This document shows, in pieces, positions 1 to 8,114 of a DNA stretch of 64,000 nucleotides. How positions within the stretch are numbered: the stretch's first letter is position 1; every line of letters begins with the position of its first letter. Source of the DNA: JBOICV01 sp050740255 (GTDB lineage: Bacteria; Pseudomonadota; Gammaproteobacteria; Nevskiales; JBOICV01); the NCBI GenBank assembly GCA_050740255.1, contig JBOICV010000106.1, forward strand, positions 8,173 to 72,172, given 5' to 3'. A model generated the notes under the pieces. That model made no database searches, had not been told where the DNA came from, and worked only from the letters and a program-made list of their open reading frames with translations. The translations under genes were made by a program, and so were the position numbers.

Positions 1-157
1 TCCAGTTGGCAGACCGCTTCCTGTCTGTTCTCTTAATTCTGTGTTTTGAGGCAAAGGCATTAAGAGCAGCGCGTTCATTCTCTGCGTCGACGTAGTCGGA
101 ATGGTGATCGCTGGTTTCGCGATAGAAACTCTTGTAACCGATTCTAAATGTGCTCAT
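1..157 (-). CDS. partial hypothetical protein, cut by window edge
   Basis: An open frame reads leftward from an ATG at 157 and is still open at base 1, giving about 52 residues beginning MSTFRIGYKSFYRE. The ATG overlaps the TGA at 154-156 that ends the methyltransferase reading frame just upstream (ATGA junction), which suggests translational coupling. The visible part is hydrophilic and rich in charged residues, with no signal peptide or membrane segment. I do not recognise the family. The context, downstream of a DNA methyltransferase remnant, allows a restriction-modification accessory gene, but nothing in the residues shows this. Confidence 0.45.
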   Translation of the reverse strand, partial: MSTFRIGYKSFYRETSDHHSDYVDAENERAALNAFASKHRIKRTDRKRSANW

Positions 158-458
158 GCGTTTCCCCGCCCGCGCATTTCGAGTATCAGTTCGATAACAT
201 AGGTACGGCGTTCGCTGTCAGCAACCCGCTCCGTGAGTTCAGGAAAAAGCTGCCAGAAGGTTTCAGCACCCTCAGCAACTCCGCGGAGATTGGTAAGAAC
301 CAATCAACGTACTCGTCCGGCTTGATGCCGCCGTAGGTGTTTTTGCGCTGGTCTGCGTAAGGTGGTGATGTGACGATCAAATCTATGCTGCACGCTTCAA
401 GCTTTTTAAGCTCCTGCGTGCTATCTCCGAAAATGATCTTGGCTTCAACCGCTTTCAT
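154..458 (-). pseudogene. N-terminal fragment of a DNA methyltransferase, frameshifted
   Basis: The ORF starting at 458 reads as the N-terminus of a beta-class N4-cytosine/N6-adenine DNA methyltransferase: catalytic motif IV TSPPY at residues 30-34, followed by PDEYVDWFLP and the block LKPSGSFFLN at about 65-74. In this class the SAM-binding motif lies further C-terminal, and it is absent. After Asn74 (near base 236) the annotated frame runs into unrelated residues and stops at 186. A frame offset by one base instead continues as ERVADSERRTYVIELILEM and ends at 154, matching the family. So the fragment carries a one-base deletion and also lacks most of the enzyme. It is probably a dead remnant of a restriction-modification locus. 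A sequencing error could explain the frameshift but not the missing two thirds. Confidence 0.7.
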
Positions 459-467
459 TGTTGAATA

Positions 468-2120
468 CTACATCACTGCTTTGATTCCGAGCTGCTCAAA
501 GCCTTTCGTATCGTAATTCTTGCGGAATAAATCACGCAGCTTTGCGGCCTGCTTATCGTAGGCCGCCTTGTCGCTCCAGGTATTGCGCGGATCCAGCATG
601 GCGCTATCCACGCCGTCAACCGACTTCGGCATTTTCAGGTTGAATACGGGATGTTCGGTGGTGCCGGCTTTATCAATACTGCCGTCCAGCGCGGCATTCA
701 ACAGCGAACGGGTCAGCTTGATGGAGATGCGCTTGCCGGTACCATAGGCACCGCCGCTCCAGCCGGTATTGAGCAGAATGCAACGGGTTTTGTGCTGTTT
801 CATTTTCCTGGCGAGGATGCCGGCGTACACGCTGGGCTTTTGCGACATGAAAGCCGCGCCGTAGCAGGCGGAGAACGCGGCCTGCGGTTCGGTGACGCCC
901 ACTTCGGTGCCCGCGAGCTTGGACGTGAAGCCGGAGACGAAGTGATACATCACGTCGTCGCTGTCGAGCACGGATACCGGCGGCAGCACGCCGAAGGCAT
1001 CGGCAGTAAGCAGCACGATGGTTTCCGGATGCGGGCCACGCGCGCCGGGCGCGACGTTCGGATTCGAGGACAGCGGATAGGCGAAGCGCGTATTTTCGGT
1101 GATGGACTGGTCGGCAAGATCGAGTTCCTGCGGATCGGTATCTTCCAGTTTCTTGCTCGGCAGCGGCGGCACGTTTTCGATAATCGTGCCCGGCATGGAT
1201 AGCGCCGCGGCGATGACCGGCTCGGCTTCCTTGTCCAGGTTCACGAGTTTGGCGTAGCAGCCGTTCTCGAAGTTGGAGATGCCACCATCGGTCCAGACAT
1301 GCTCGTCGTCGCCGATGAGTTGGCGATCCGGATCGGCGGAGAGCGTGGTCTTGCCGGTGCCGGACAGGCCGAACAGGATGGCGCCGTCGCCACGCGCGCC
1401 GATATTGGCCGAGCAATGCATTGAGAGCTGGCCCTGTTCGGGCAGCAGGTAATTCATCACGGTAAACATCGTTTTCTTGACGATGCCACAGTAGTCCGCG
1501 CGGCCGAGCACCAGTGCTACCTTGTCCCTAAAGCTGACAATCACCGCGCGCTTGGAGAAAGCGCCGTCGCGCTCCGGATCGCAATGGAAGCTCGGCACGT
1601 TCAGCATGGTCCAGCGTTTGCCGTCCTCGTCCTTGACGCCTTTCACATCAGCCGGGAACATGACGCTGGAAAATAGTGCGTGGGTCGCAAACTCGCCCAC
1701 GAAACGGTAGGGCGCTGCGTACAAGGGGTCCCAGGAGCAATAGACATCCTGCACGTAGAGGTCGCCGCCTTTCTGATTGAGGTGATCCACCACGCGTTTC
1801 AGCAGCGGGTGGAACTTACTGTTGTCGAACTTCTTGAACTCGTTCTTCCACCAGACTTTTTCGCTGATCTCGGGCCAGTCCACGCAGAAAGTGTCCTGGG
1901 TGGGGCGGCCGGTGCAGGAGGGGTCGGAATAAAACAGCAGCGGGCCTTTTACGCCCAGCTTGGTTGGATAGGCCTTTTGCTCGGTGTCCGGGCCATCCTT
2001 CATGATGCGGCCGCGGTCGTTCTTGATGGCCTCGAAGAAAAGCTGGTCGGTGCCCAGGTTGTATTTGTAATTGACGGTTTTGAGGCCGAGCAGCTTTTCC
2101 AGATCTTTGCGGAAATCCAT
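468..2120 (-). CDS. pckA: phosphoenolpyruvate carboxykinase (ATP)
   Basis: Cytosolic gluconeogenic enzyme that decarboxylates and phosphorylates oxaloacetate to phosphoenolpyruvate. The P-loop GLSGTGKTTLS lies near residues 248-258 and the metal/nucleotide motif GDDEH near 266-270, both as in the ATP-dependent family. The 550 residues fit the family's usual 530-550. I start at the ATG at 2120 (MDFRKDLEK); the frame stays open 23 codons further upstream, but that stretch is Pro/Ser/Arg-rich and unlike the family. No clear ribosome binding site precedes the ATG. The gene is monocistronic and divergent from the NfeD gene across about 136 bases. It implies growth on organic or fatty acids through the TCA cycle, in keeping with the crotonases nearby. 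Confidence 0.96.
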   Translation of the reverse strand: MDFRKDLEKLLGLKTVNYKYNLGTDQLFFEAIKNDRGRIMKDGPDTEQKAYPTKLGVKGPLLFYSDPSCTGRPTQDTFCVDWPEISEKVWWKNEFKKFDNSKFHPLLKRVVDHLNQKGGDLYVQDVYCSWDPLYAAPYRFVGEFATHALFSSVMFPADVKGVKDEDGKRWTMLNVPSFHCDPERDGAFSKRAVIVSFRDKVALVLGRADYCGIVKKTMFTVMNYLLPEQGQLSMHCSANIGARGDGAILFGLSGTGKTTLSADPDRQLIGDDEHVWTDGGISNFENGCYAKLVNLDKEAEPVIAAALSMPGTIIENVPPLPSKKLEDTDPQELDLADQSITENTRFAYPLSSNPNVAPGARGPHPETIVLLTADAFGVLPPVSVLDSDDVMYHFVSGFTSKLAGTEVGVTEPQAAFSACYGAAFMSQKPSVYAGILARKMKQHKTRCILLNTGWSGGAYGTGKRISIKLTRSLLNAALDGSIDKAGTTEHPVFNLKMPKSVDGVDSAMLDPRNTWSDKAAYDKQAAKLRDLFRKNYDTKGFEQLGIKAVM

Positions 2121-2256
2121 AGCGTGAAAACCGGGGCTTGGCAGGGGTAAGGAGGCGGAAAGGCTACCGGGGGCGGGCCGACTGCGCAACTTGACAGGAA
2201 ATATCGTTTTTGAGCCGTGCTAAGCTCAGATTCAGGTGCAGCGGATTGGGGCTCCC

Positions 2257-3630
2257 ATGCCGCACGTATGGATCATCGCCCTATTGGTGAGTCTGACAGG
2301 AGCGGCCTACGCCGATTCCCCTGCGGGCGGTACTATTGCCCTGATTGAGATTGACGGCGCCATCGGCCCGGCTACCAGCCAGTATTTCGAACAGGCCAGC
2401 GAAGCGGCCGTGGCGAAGGGCGCCAAGCTCATCATCCTGCGGCTGGACACCCCGGGCGGGCTGGACGAGGCGATGCGCGACATCATCAAGCGCATTCTGG
2501 CCTCGGAGATTCCCGTAGTCACTTTTGTCGCACCGTCCGGCGCCCGTGCCGCCAGTGCCGGCACCTACATCCTGTACGCCAGCCATGTCGCGGCGATGGC
2601 GCCGGCGACCAACCTGGGCGCCGCCACGCCGGTACCGGTTATGGGTTCGCCGCCGGCCGCGCCCCCTGAACCCGCACCTGGGAAGTCCGGTCAGAAACCG
2701 CAGGAACTGCCGTCGGTCCGCCCTTCAGGTGAAACAATGGAACGCAAGGTGGTCAATGATGCGGCCGCCTATATTCGCGGCCTGGCGGAGCAGCGCGGCC
2801 GCAACGCGGACTGGGCCGAGCGCGCGGTACGCGAGGGCGTGAGCCTCTCGGCGGAAGACGCACTCAAGCTAAACGTAATTGATCTAATCGCCGCCGATGT
2901 ACCCGAGCTGCTGCAAAAACTCGAAGGGCGGAAACTTAGGCTGGCCAAGGGGCCACTAACCTTGCACACCAAGGGTCTCACGGTCGAGCGCATCGAACCA
3001 ACTTGGCGGCTTAAATTTCTGGCGGTAATCACCAATCCAGCCGTGGCTTATATTCTGTTGCTGCTGGGCATTTACGGGCTATTGCTTGAAGGTTATAGCC
3101 CGGGCGCCATTCTGCCCGGGGTGGTTGGCGGCATCTGCCTGCTACTGGCGCTTTACGCTTTTCAGATACTGCCGGTCAATTACGTCGGTCTGGCGTTGAT
3201 TGCGCTGGGTATCGTCATGATCGTGGCCGAGGCTTTCGTGCCCAGCATGGGCGTGCTCGGCATCGGCGGCGTGATCGCTTTTGTCGCCGGTTCCATCCTG
3301 CTGATGGATACCGGTGTGCCGGGCTATGGTGTGCCACTGGGCATCGTCGGCGCGGTGGCGGCGGCGGCCGCAGGCGTGGTGTTGCTGACAATGGGGTTGC
3401 TGGTGCGCGCACGGCGCAGACCCGTGGTGACCGGCCAGGAGGCACTGCTGGATGCCCCGGCAGTCGCAATGGAAGACTTCATCGAGGAAGGCTGGGTGCA
3501 TTTGGCGGGTGAGCGCTGGCGCGCACGCAGTGGCGTGCCGATTACGCGCGGGCAAGCACTGCGCGTCGTGCGGGTCGAAGGCTTGATCTTGACGGTGGAA
3601 CCCAATCGCTTCCAAGGAGGCGCATCATGA
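2257..3630 (+). CDS. nfeD: NfeD-type membrane-bound ClpP-class serine protease
   Basis: Long NfeD family protein that cleaves or partners stomatin-like proteins in the inner membrane. Residues 1-20 form a signal peptide ending AAYA. A ClpP-like domain follows: the nucleophile Ser lies in ASAGTY (about residue 100) and the general-base Lys in ERKVVND (about 164), the Ser-Lys dyad of the family. Four hydrophobic segments occupy about 250-385, and a C-terminal OB-fold NfeD domain ends the protein. I use the ATG at 2257, which has GGGG just upstream; a GTG at 2236 is the alternative. It overlaps the slipin gene by four bases (ATGA), the classical NfeD-stomatin operon. Confidence 0.93.
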   Translation: MPHVWIIALLVSLTGAAYADSPAGGTIALIEIDGAIGPATSQYFEQASEAAVAKGAKLIILRLDTPGGLDEAMRDIIKRILASEIPVVTFVAPSGARAASAGTYILYASHVAAMAPATNLGAATPVPVMGSPPAAPPEPAPGKSGQKPQELPSVRPSGETMERKVVNDAAAYIRGLAEQRGRNADWAERAVREGVSLSAEDALKLNVIDLIAADVPELLQKLEGRKLRLAKGPLTLHTKGLTVERIEPTWRLKFLAVITNPAVAYILLLLGIYGLLLEGYSPGAILPGVVGGICLLLALYAFQILPVNYVGLALIALGIVMIVAEAFVPSMGVLGIGGVIAFVAGSILLMDTGVPGYGVPLGIVGAVAAAAAGVVLLTMGLLVRARRRPVVTGQEALLDAPAVAMEDFIEEGWVHLAGERWRARSGVPITRGQALRVVRVEGLILTVEPNRFQGGAS

Positions 3631-4376
3631 TGAGCATAGGTTGGACGCTGTTCGTTCTATTGGTCGTGGCCATCGCCAGCGCGATCAAGATCCTGCCCGA
3701 GTACGTGCGCGGCGTGATGTTCACGCTGGGGCGGTTTACCGGTGTGAAGGGCCCGGGTTTGGTGTTCGTGGTCCCGGTCATTCAGCGCCTGGTTCGGGTG
3801 GACCTGCGCACGGTGGTGTTGGATGTGCCGCCGCAGGACATCATCTCGCGCGACAACGTCTCGGTAAAGGTCAACGCCATCGTATTCTTTCGCGTGGTAG
3901 ACGCCGCCAAGGCCATCATCCAGGTCGAGCGCTACTACGACGCCACCAGCCAGCTCGCGCAGACCACGCTGCGTTCCGTGCTTGGCAAGCACGAGCTGGA
4001 CGAGATGCTGGCCGAGCGCGAAAAGCTCAACGTGGATATCCAGACCATTCTGGACAAGGCCACCGACGCCTGGGGCATAAAGGTCGCCAATGTCGAGATC
4101 AAGGCGGTGGACTTGAACGAGAGCATGATCCGCGCCATCGCGGCGCAGGCGGAAGCCGAGCGCAACCGCCGCTCGAAAGTGATCAACGCGGAAGGCGAGG
4201 CGCAAGCGGCGGAAAAGCTGCGCGAGGCGGCGGAAGTGCTGGCGATGCAGCCGGTTTCGGTGCAGCTACGTTATATGCAGACGCTGATTGATGTGGCCAG
4301 CAAGAACACCGCGACCATGGTGTTCCCGATGCCGCTGGACTTGCTCAGGTCGCTTGGCGGTAAGACGGAAAACTAG
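3627..4376 (+). CDS. slipin / stomatin-like SPFH-domain membrane protein
   Basis: Membrane-anchored scaffold of the stomatin/prohibitin superfamily and the expected partner of the NfeD protease. One N-terminal hydrophobic segment (about 4-20) is followed by the SPFH domain (DVPPQDIISRDNVSVKVNA at about 68-86), then a charged coiled-coil stretch rich in Ala, Glu and Arg (about 165-205). At 249 residues it is typical. A perfect AAGGAGG lies 6 bases before the ATG, and the start overlaps the nfeD stop. Its TAG stop shares the palindrome CTAG (4373-4376) with the stop codon of the convergent crotonase gene, so no terminator fits between them. Confidence 0.95.
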   Translation: MMSIGWTLFVLLVVAIASAIKILPEYVRGVMFTLGRFTGVKGPGLVFVVPVIQRLVRVDLRTVVLDVPPQDIISRDNVSVKVNAIVFFRVVDAAKAIIQVERYYDATSQLAQTTLRSVLGKHELDEMLAEREKLNVDIQTILDKATDAWGIKVANVEIKAVDLNESMIRAIAAQAEAERNRRSKVINAEGEAQAAEKLREAAEVLAMQPVSVQLRYMQTLIDVASKNTATMVFPMPLDLLRSLGGKTEN

Positions 4377-5125
4377 TCCTCCCACTTGGCCATGCCGGCG
4401 ATGGCACGCAGATTGGTCTGGGTGTCCTCGCTGAACCAGTCGTTGATCAGCTCGTCAATGATCGCATCGCGGTGATTCAGCAGTTTATTTACGTCTTCGT
4501 GGAACGCGTCACGAACCGCATTCATGGCCGTGGTGGGCAAGGCCAGCAGCCGGCGACAATAGGCCAGCGCACAGGCCACCACGGTTTCCGGCGGCGCGGT
4601 TTCGTCCACCAGCCCGATTCTCAAGGCGTCTTCAGCTAGCAGCAGACGACCTTCCACGATCAGGCGTTCCGCCATGCGGGCGCCCACCAGCCGCGCCATC
4701 ATCACCCGCACGGGATGCGGCACGGTCACGCCGGCCTGGACTTCATTCAGCCCTATCTGGAATTCGCCTCGGGCCATGATGCGATAGTCGCAAAACAGCG
4801 CCAATACCGTCGCACTGGCGGGCGCATGCCCGGTAATGGCGGCGACAATGGGGATTGAAGAGCGGCCCACTGCCTGGCACAGGTCGTGGAATGCGACGAA
4901 GTAACGCTGGGTCTCGCTGCGCTTCATCGAGAGAATTTCCGGCACATCCGCGCCGGCGGAGAACACGCCGTTCATCCCCGACAGCACGATGGCTTGCGCC
5001 CGTTCCCTGGGCGCCTGGGTAACGGCCTGCAGCAACTGGGAAACCAGCTCCAGATTAAAGGCGTTCTCCGGCGGACGATTCAGGCGCAGCTCAAGAACGG
5101 CCCCGTGCTTGATGTGCTCGAGCAT
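4373..5125 (-). CDS. enoyl-CoA hydratase/isomerase family, isomerase-like
   Basis: Crotonase-fold protein of 250 residues acting on acyl-CoA thioesters in the cytosol. The oxyanion segment GHAPASATVLALFCDYRIM and the following GLNEVQAG resemble Delta3-Delta2-enoyl-CoA isomerase (ECI/DCI), where the Glu of the LNE motif is catalytic; a classical hydratase would have GGG-x-E at the first site. This points to double-bond isomerisation of unsaturated fatty acyl-CoAs. The start is the ATG at 5125, preceded by a GGGGAAGGG purine stretch; the longer open frame upstream reads into Arg-rich non-family sequence. It follows a second crotonase gene by 74 bases on the same strand and probably shares its transcript. 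Confidence 0.88.
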   Translation of the reverse strand: MLEHIKHGAVLELRLNRPPENAFNLELVSQLLQAVTQAPRERAQAIVLSGMNGVFSAGADVPEILSMKRSETQRYFVAFHDLCQAVGRSSIPIVAAITGHAPASATVLALFCDYRIMARGEFQIGLNEVQAGVTVPHPVRVMMARLVGARMAERLIVEGRLLLAEDALRIGLVDETAPPETVVACALAYCRRLLALPTTAMNAVRDAFHEDVNKLLNHRDAIIDELINDWFSEDTQTNLRAIAGMAKWED

Positions 5126-5199
5126 GGTCAATCCCTTCCCCTCTTTTCCCCCGAGTATAGCGGCGCAGGGGCTTTTCGCGCGTAACGAGGCGCGGCCTG

Positions 5200-6126
5200 C
5201 TAGACGGGGGGCTTGCCCTTGAAAGTGCTCGCACCGAAATCGCCGAAAGGCTCGTCGCGGTCGCGCACTGCCTGCTTGAAGCCGGCTTCGGCCGCATGGG
5301 TTTGAAAGGCGTAGCCCTCTTTGGTGTGGCGGGTTATGCCGTCGAATATCGTGCCCAGTATCTGGGTGCTGTGCAGGCCGGCCGCCATGACGGTCTGGTT
5401 GATCAGGAGCTTCATCATGATGAGCTGGTTGACCGGCATTTTCGCAATGCGCGCCAGCAGGTTTTCGAAACGTTCGTCGAGTTCCGCCGCAGGCGCGCAT
5501 TCCGTCGCCAGACCCCAGGCGACCGCCTCCTTGCCGTTGAGACAGTCGCCGGTGAAGAGCAGACGCTTGGCCTTCTCGATGCCGATGCGAAAGGCCCAGA
5601 CGGACGTGGTGGGCGAGCCCCAGACCCGCGCGGGGGGATAGCCGATTTTCGCATCCTCACCAATCACCAGCAGGTCGGCGCACAGGGCCATGTCGGTGCC
5701 GCCGGCCACGCAAAAACCCTGCACCTTGCACACCACCGGTTTGTTGGCGTGGAACAGGGACATAAAGCCTTTCACATTGCGCGCCATCATCTGGTAGTCC
5801 AGCATCGGATCCCAGACGCTTTTCGGATGATGGTTCTGGGCGATCACGCTTGAATCCAGCGCCGAACCCTTTTGCGCGCTGTCGCCAAACGCCTCCTTGC
5901 CCATGTCCTGCGCGCTTTGCACCAGGTCGTAGCCGCCACAAAAGCCCTTGCCGCGGCCGGACAAGGCGATCACATGAACTTTCGGGTCAAGATCGGCCCG
6001 TTCCACGCAGGCCGCAAGTTCACGGGGTGTGTCTAGCGTAATCGCGTTGCCGCGTTCCGGGCGGTTCAGGGTGATGCGGGCAATGCGACCCGTCACCTCG
6101 TAAGTCATGGTCTTGAGCGCGTTCAT
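5200..6126 (-). CDS. crotonase / enoyl-CoA hydratase family protein
   Basis: Crotonase-fold protein of 308 residues. The N-terminal strand GRIARITLNRPERGNAI and the substrate-binding GRGKGFCGGYDL are typical. At the position of the first catalytic Glu of enoyl-CoA hydratase (GGGCE) this protein has AGGTD, and the second Glu position (usually QPE) reads YPP, so standard hydratase chemistry is doubtful. A long insertion (about residues 80-110) and a C-terminal extension place it in the larger EchA-like group. It lies upstream of the isomerase-like crotonase on the same strand. The substrate is unknown; fatty-acyl or steroid side-chain CoA would fit the context (inference). Confidence 0.87.
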   Translation of the reverse strand: MNALKTMTYEVTGRIARITLNRPERGNAITLDTPRELAACVERADLDPKVHVIALSGRGKGFCGGYDLVQSAQDMGKEAFGDSAQKGSALDSSVIAQNHHPKSVWDPMLDYQMMARNVKGFMSLFHANKPVVCKVQGFCVAGGTDMALCADLLVIGEDAKIGYPPARVWGSPTTSVWAFRIGIEKAKRLLFTGDCLNGKEAVAWGLATECAPAAELDERFENLLARIAKMPVNQLIMMKLLINQTVMAAGLHSTQILGTIFDGITRHTKEGYAFQTHAAEAGFKQAVRDRDEPFGDFGASTFKGKPPV

Positions 6127-6136
6127 AATGTGGGCT

Positions 6137-6174
6137 TACCCCTCCCCTTAATCCCCTCCACAGGGGGAGGGGAG
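6137..6174. repeat. dispersed GC-rich inverted repeat (family A)
   Basis: A 38-base element of alternating CCCCTCC and GGAGGGG blocks sits between the cyclophilin gene and the crotonase. Its reverse complement matches the element inside metG at 12939-12977 almost base for base (block order CCCCTCCCCCTG, GAGGGGATT, AAGGGGAGGGG). It can fold into a stem but has no T-run, so I read it as a mobile repeat, not a terminator. Confidence 0.75.
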
Positions 6175-6177
6175 ACT

Positions 6178-6765
6178 CTATTTGCCGCTGCCCTGCACGA
6201 CGCTGGCTTTGCTGATGATCACCTGCGTCTTGGGCACGTCACGGCCGAACGGCGGCGCCGCGCCGGTTGGCGTGCTGGCGATCTTGTCCACTACATCCAT
6301 GCCCTCGATCACTTTGCCGAACACCGCATAGCCCCAGCTATCGAAGCTTGGGTAGTTGAGGTTGGCGTTATCCGCATGATTGATAAAGAACTGCGAACTG
6401 GCCGAGTGCGGTGCTGAGGTGCGCGCCATCGCGATACTGCCGCGGGCGTTCTTGAGGCCGTTCTTGGCTTCGTTCTCAATCGGCGCACGGGTCTTGCGCT
6501 CGGCATACTTCTCGTCGTAACCGCCGCCCTGGATCATGAAGCCCTTGATCACGCGGTGAAACACCGCGCCGTCGTAATGCTTGTCGTTGACGTACTGGAC
6601 GAAGTTGGCGACCGTCTTGGGCGCCTTGTTCGCATCGAGCTCAAGCGTGATGTTGCCGAGTGAGGTCTCCAGCAAAACGTGTATAGATGAATTGGGCACA
6701 GGTTCAGCAGCAGTAGCAGCGTTCATTAACAGTCCTGACAGTAGAAGAAAAAGTAATGTTCTCAT
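6178..6765 (-). CDS. ppiA: periplasmic cyclophilin-type peptidyl-prolyl isomerase
   Basis: Cis-trans prolyl isomerase that assists protein folding. The ATG at 6765 begins a clear signal peptide (MRTLLFLLLSGLLMNAATAA), so export to the periplasm is expected; a start 30 bases upstream would bury it. The cyclophilin core follows: FHRVIKGFMIQGGG with the catalytic Arg, then SSQFFIN and the WGYAVFGKVIEGMDVV block. The 195 residues agree with the PpiA type. The start lies just inside the end of nth on the same strand, but a signal-peptide gene downstream of a repair gene probably has separate needs. Confidence 0.94.
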   Translation of the reverse strand: MRTLLFLLLSGLLMNAATAAEPVPNSSIHVLLETSLGNITLELDANKAPKTVANFVQYVNDKHYDGAVFHRVIKGFMIQGGGYDEKYAERKTRAPIENEAKNGLKNARGSIAMARTSAPHSASSQFFINHADNANLNYPSFDSWGYAVFGKVIEGMDVVDKIASTPTGAAPPFGRDVPKTQVIISKASVVQGSGK

Positions 6766-6769
6766 GGGT

Positions 6770-7402
6770 TCAAGTGGTCTTACTACGATAATCACATAGG
6801 TCGCGGATCACGCAGCGCGGGCACTCCGGCCGGCGCGCCTTGCAGACATAACGGCCATGCAGGATAAGCCAATGGTGCGCGTCCTGCATGAATTCCTCGG
6901 GCACGACTTTCATCAATTTGTCTTCCACAGCGCGTGGGGTTTTACCGCGCGCAAGTCCGGTGCGGTTGGCGACACGGAAGATATGCGTATCCACCGCAAT
7001 GGTCGGCTGGCCGAAGGCCGTATTGAGCACCACGTTCGCCGTCTTGCGGCCGACGCCGGGCAGGGCCTCCAGCGCCTCGCGCTTGCCCGGAACTTCGCCA
7101 CCGTGCTGTTCGACCAGCGCCCGACAGGTCGCGAGGATGTTTTTGGCCTTGCTGTTGTATAAGCCGATGGTCTGGATGTAGGGCCTGAGGCTTTTCTCGC
7201 CCAATTTGAGGATGGCTGCGGGTGTATTGGCGACCGGAAAAAGCCTGGCGGTGGCCTTGTTCACCCCGACATCGGTGCTTTGCGCCGACAGAATCACCGA
7301 CACGAGCAGCTCGAAGGGCGTCTCGTACTTGAGTTCTGTGGTGGGCGCCGGATTGGCCGCTCGCAACCGGCGGAAAATCTCCGCGCGCGTACCTGGACTC
7401 AC
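6770..7402 (-). CDS. nth: endonuclease III (DNA glycosylase/AP lyase)
   Basis: Base-excision repair enzyme for oxidised pyrimidines. The helix-hairpin-helix ALPGVGRKTANVVLN carries catalytic Lys120; Asp138 lies in AVDTHIFR; the [4Fe-4S] cluster ligands are Cys187, 194, 197 and 203 in the exact C-X6-C-X2-C-X5-C spacing. The 210 residues match the family. It starts with GTG at 7402, overlapping the TGA of rnfB (GTGA junction), so translation is coupled. The rnfB-nth adjacency is what remains here of the gammaproteobacterial rnfABCDGE-nth operon; the other rnf genes are not in the window. Confidence 0.97.
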   Translation of the reverse strand: MSPGTRAEIFRRLRAANPAPTTELKYETPFELLVSVILSAQSTDVGVNKATARLFPVANTPAAILKLGEKSLRPYIQTIGLYNSKAKNILATCRALVEQHGGEVPGKREALEALPGVGRKTANVVLNTAFGQPTIAVDTHIFRVANRTGLARGKTPRAVEDKLMKVVPEEFMQDAHHWLILHGRYVCKARRPECPRCVIRDLCDYRSKTT

Positions 7403-8028
7403 GATGGCTTATCCGCCAGCGCGCGCGCTGCCACGAGTTCAGACGTCAGCCGGTGCTGCCAGTCGTCTAATGCCTTCACCCGCTCTGCTTCCAGACGTTT
7501 CAGGCGTTGCTGCCGGGCGCTGAAACGCTGGCGCGCGCGGTTCGCTTTGCGCTGCTGGTCAGGATTAGCCGACGATAGCGACCAGCCAGTGGCCGCCATC
7601 TCCACCGGAACCATCTGGATGCAATCCACCGGGCAGGGCGCGATGCACAATTCACAGCCGGTGCACTCGTCGGCAATCACCGTATGCATCAGTTTCGCCG
7701 CACCCAGAATCGCGTCCACCGGACAGGCTTGAATACATTTGAAGCAGCCGATGCAGATTTGTTCGTCAATCACCGCCGCGGCTCTTGGCTTGGTGACGCC
7801 GTGGCCCAGATTCAGGGATTTGATCTCGCGGCCCAGCAACTCGGCGAGCGCGTGGAGGGTCGGCTCCCCGCCGGGTGGACACTGGTTGATGTCTGCGGCG
7901 CCGCCAGCAATCGCCTCCGCATACGGACGGCAGCCCGGGAAATTGCATTGCCCGCAGTGCGTCTGCGGCAGTAGGGCGTCTATTCGCTCCGTCAGGGCGG
8001 CCACAGTGGCCGTAGTCGTGCTTGGCAT
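7399..8028 (-). CDS. rsxB: RnfB/RsxB-like iron-sulfur electron-transfer protein
   Basis: Electron carrier related to the RnfB subunit of the ferredoxin-dependent Rnf complex. An N-terminal cluster motif has Cys25, 28, 33 and 50 (THCGQCNFPGC...C), then two ferredoxin modules: CIGCFKCIQACP (92-103) and CTGCELCIAPCP (122-133). The N-terminal membrane helix of long RnfB proteins is missing with the ATG at 8028; a start at 8103 would add an unrelated Ala-rich stretch. The C-terminal 60 residues are a charged, Arg/Lys-rich helix. It is divergent from the 1170-residue oxidoreductase across 86 bases, so the two may share regulation and electrons (inference). Confidence 0.9.
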   Translation of the reverse strand: MPSTTTATVAALTERIDALLPQTHCGQCNFPGCRPYAEAIAGGAADINQCPPGGEPTLHALAELLGREIKSLNLGHGVTKPRAAAVIDEQICIGCFKCIQACPVDAILGAAKLMHTVIADECTGCELCIAPCPVDCIQMVPVEMAATGWSLSSANPDQQRKANRARQRFSARQQRLKRLEAERVKALDDWQHRLTSELVAARALADKPS

Positions 8029-8114
8029 GGTGCGAGTTTGCCAGACTGCGCTGCGTGAGGAAAAATGGGCAGCCGCAGCGCCGGCCAGACTCGCATCTGG
8101 CACTATGACTCCCC

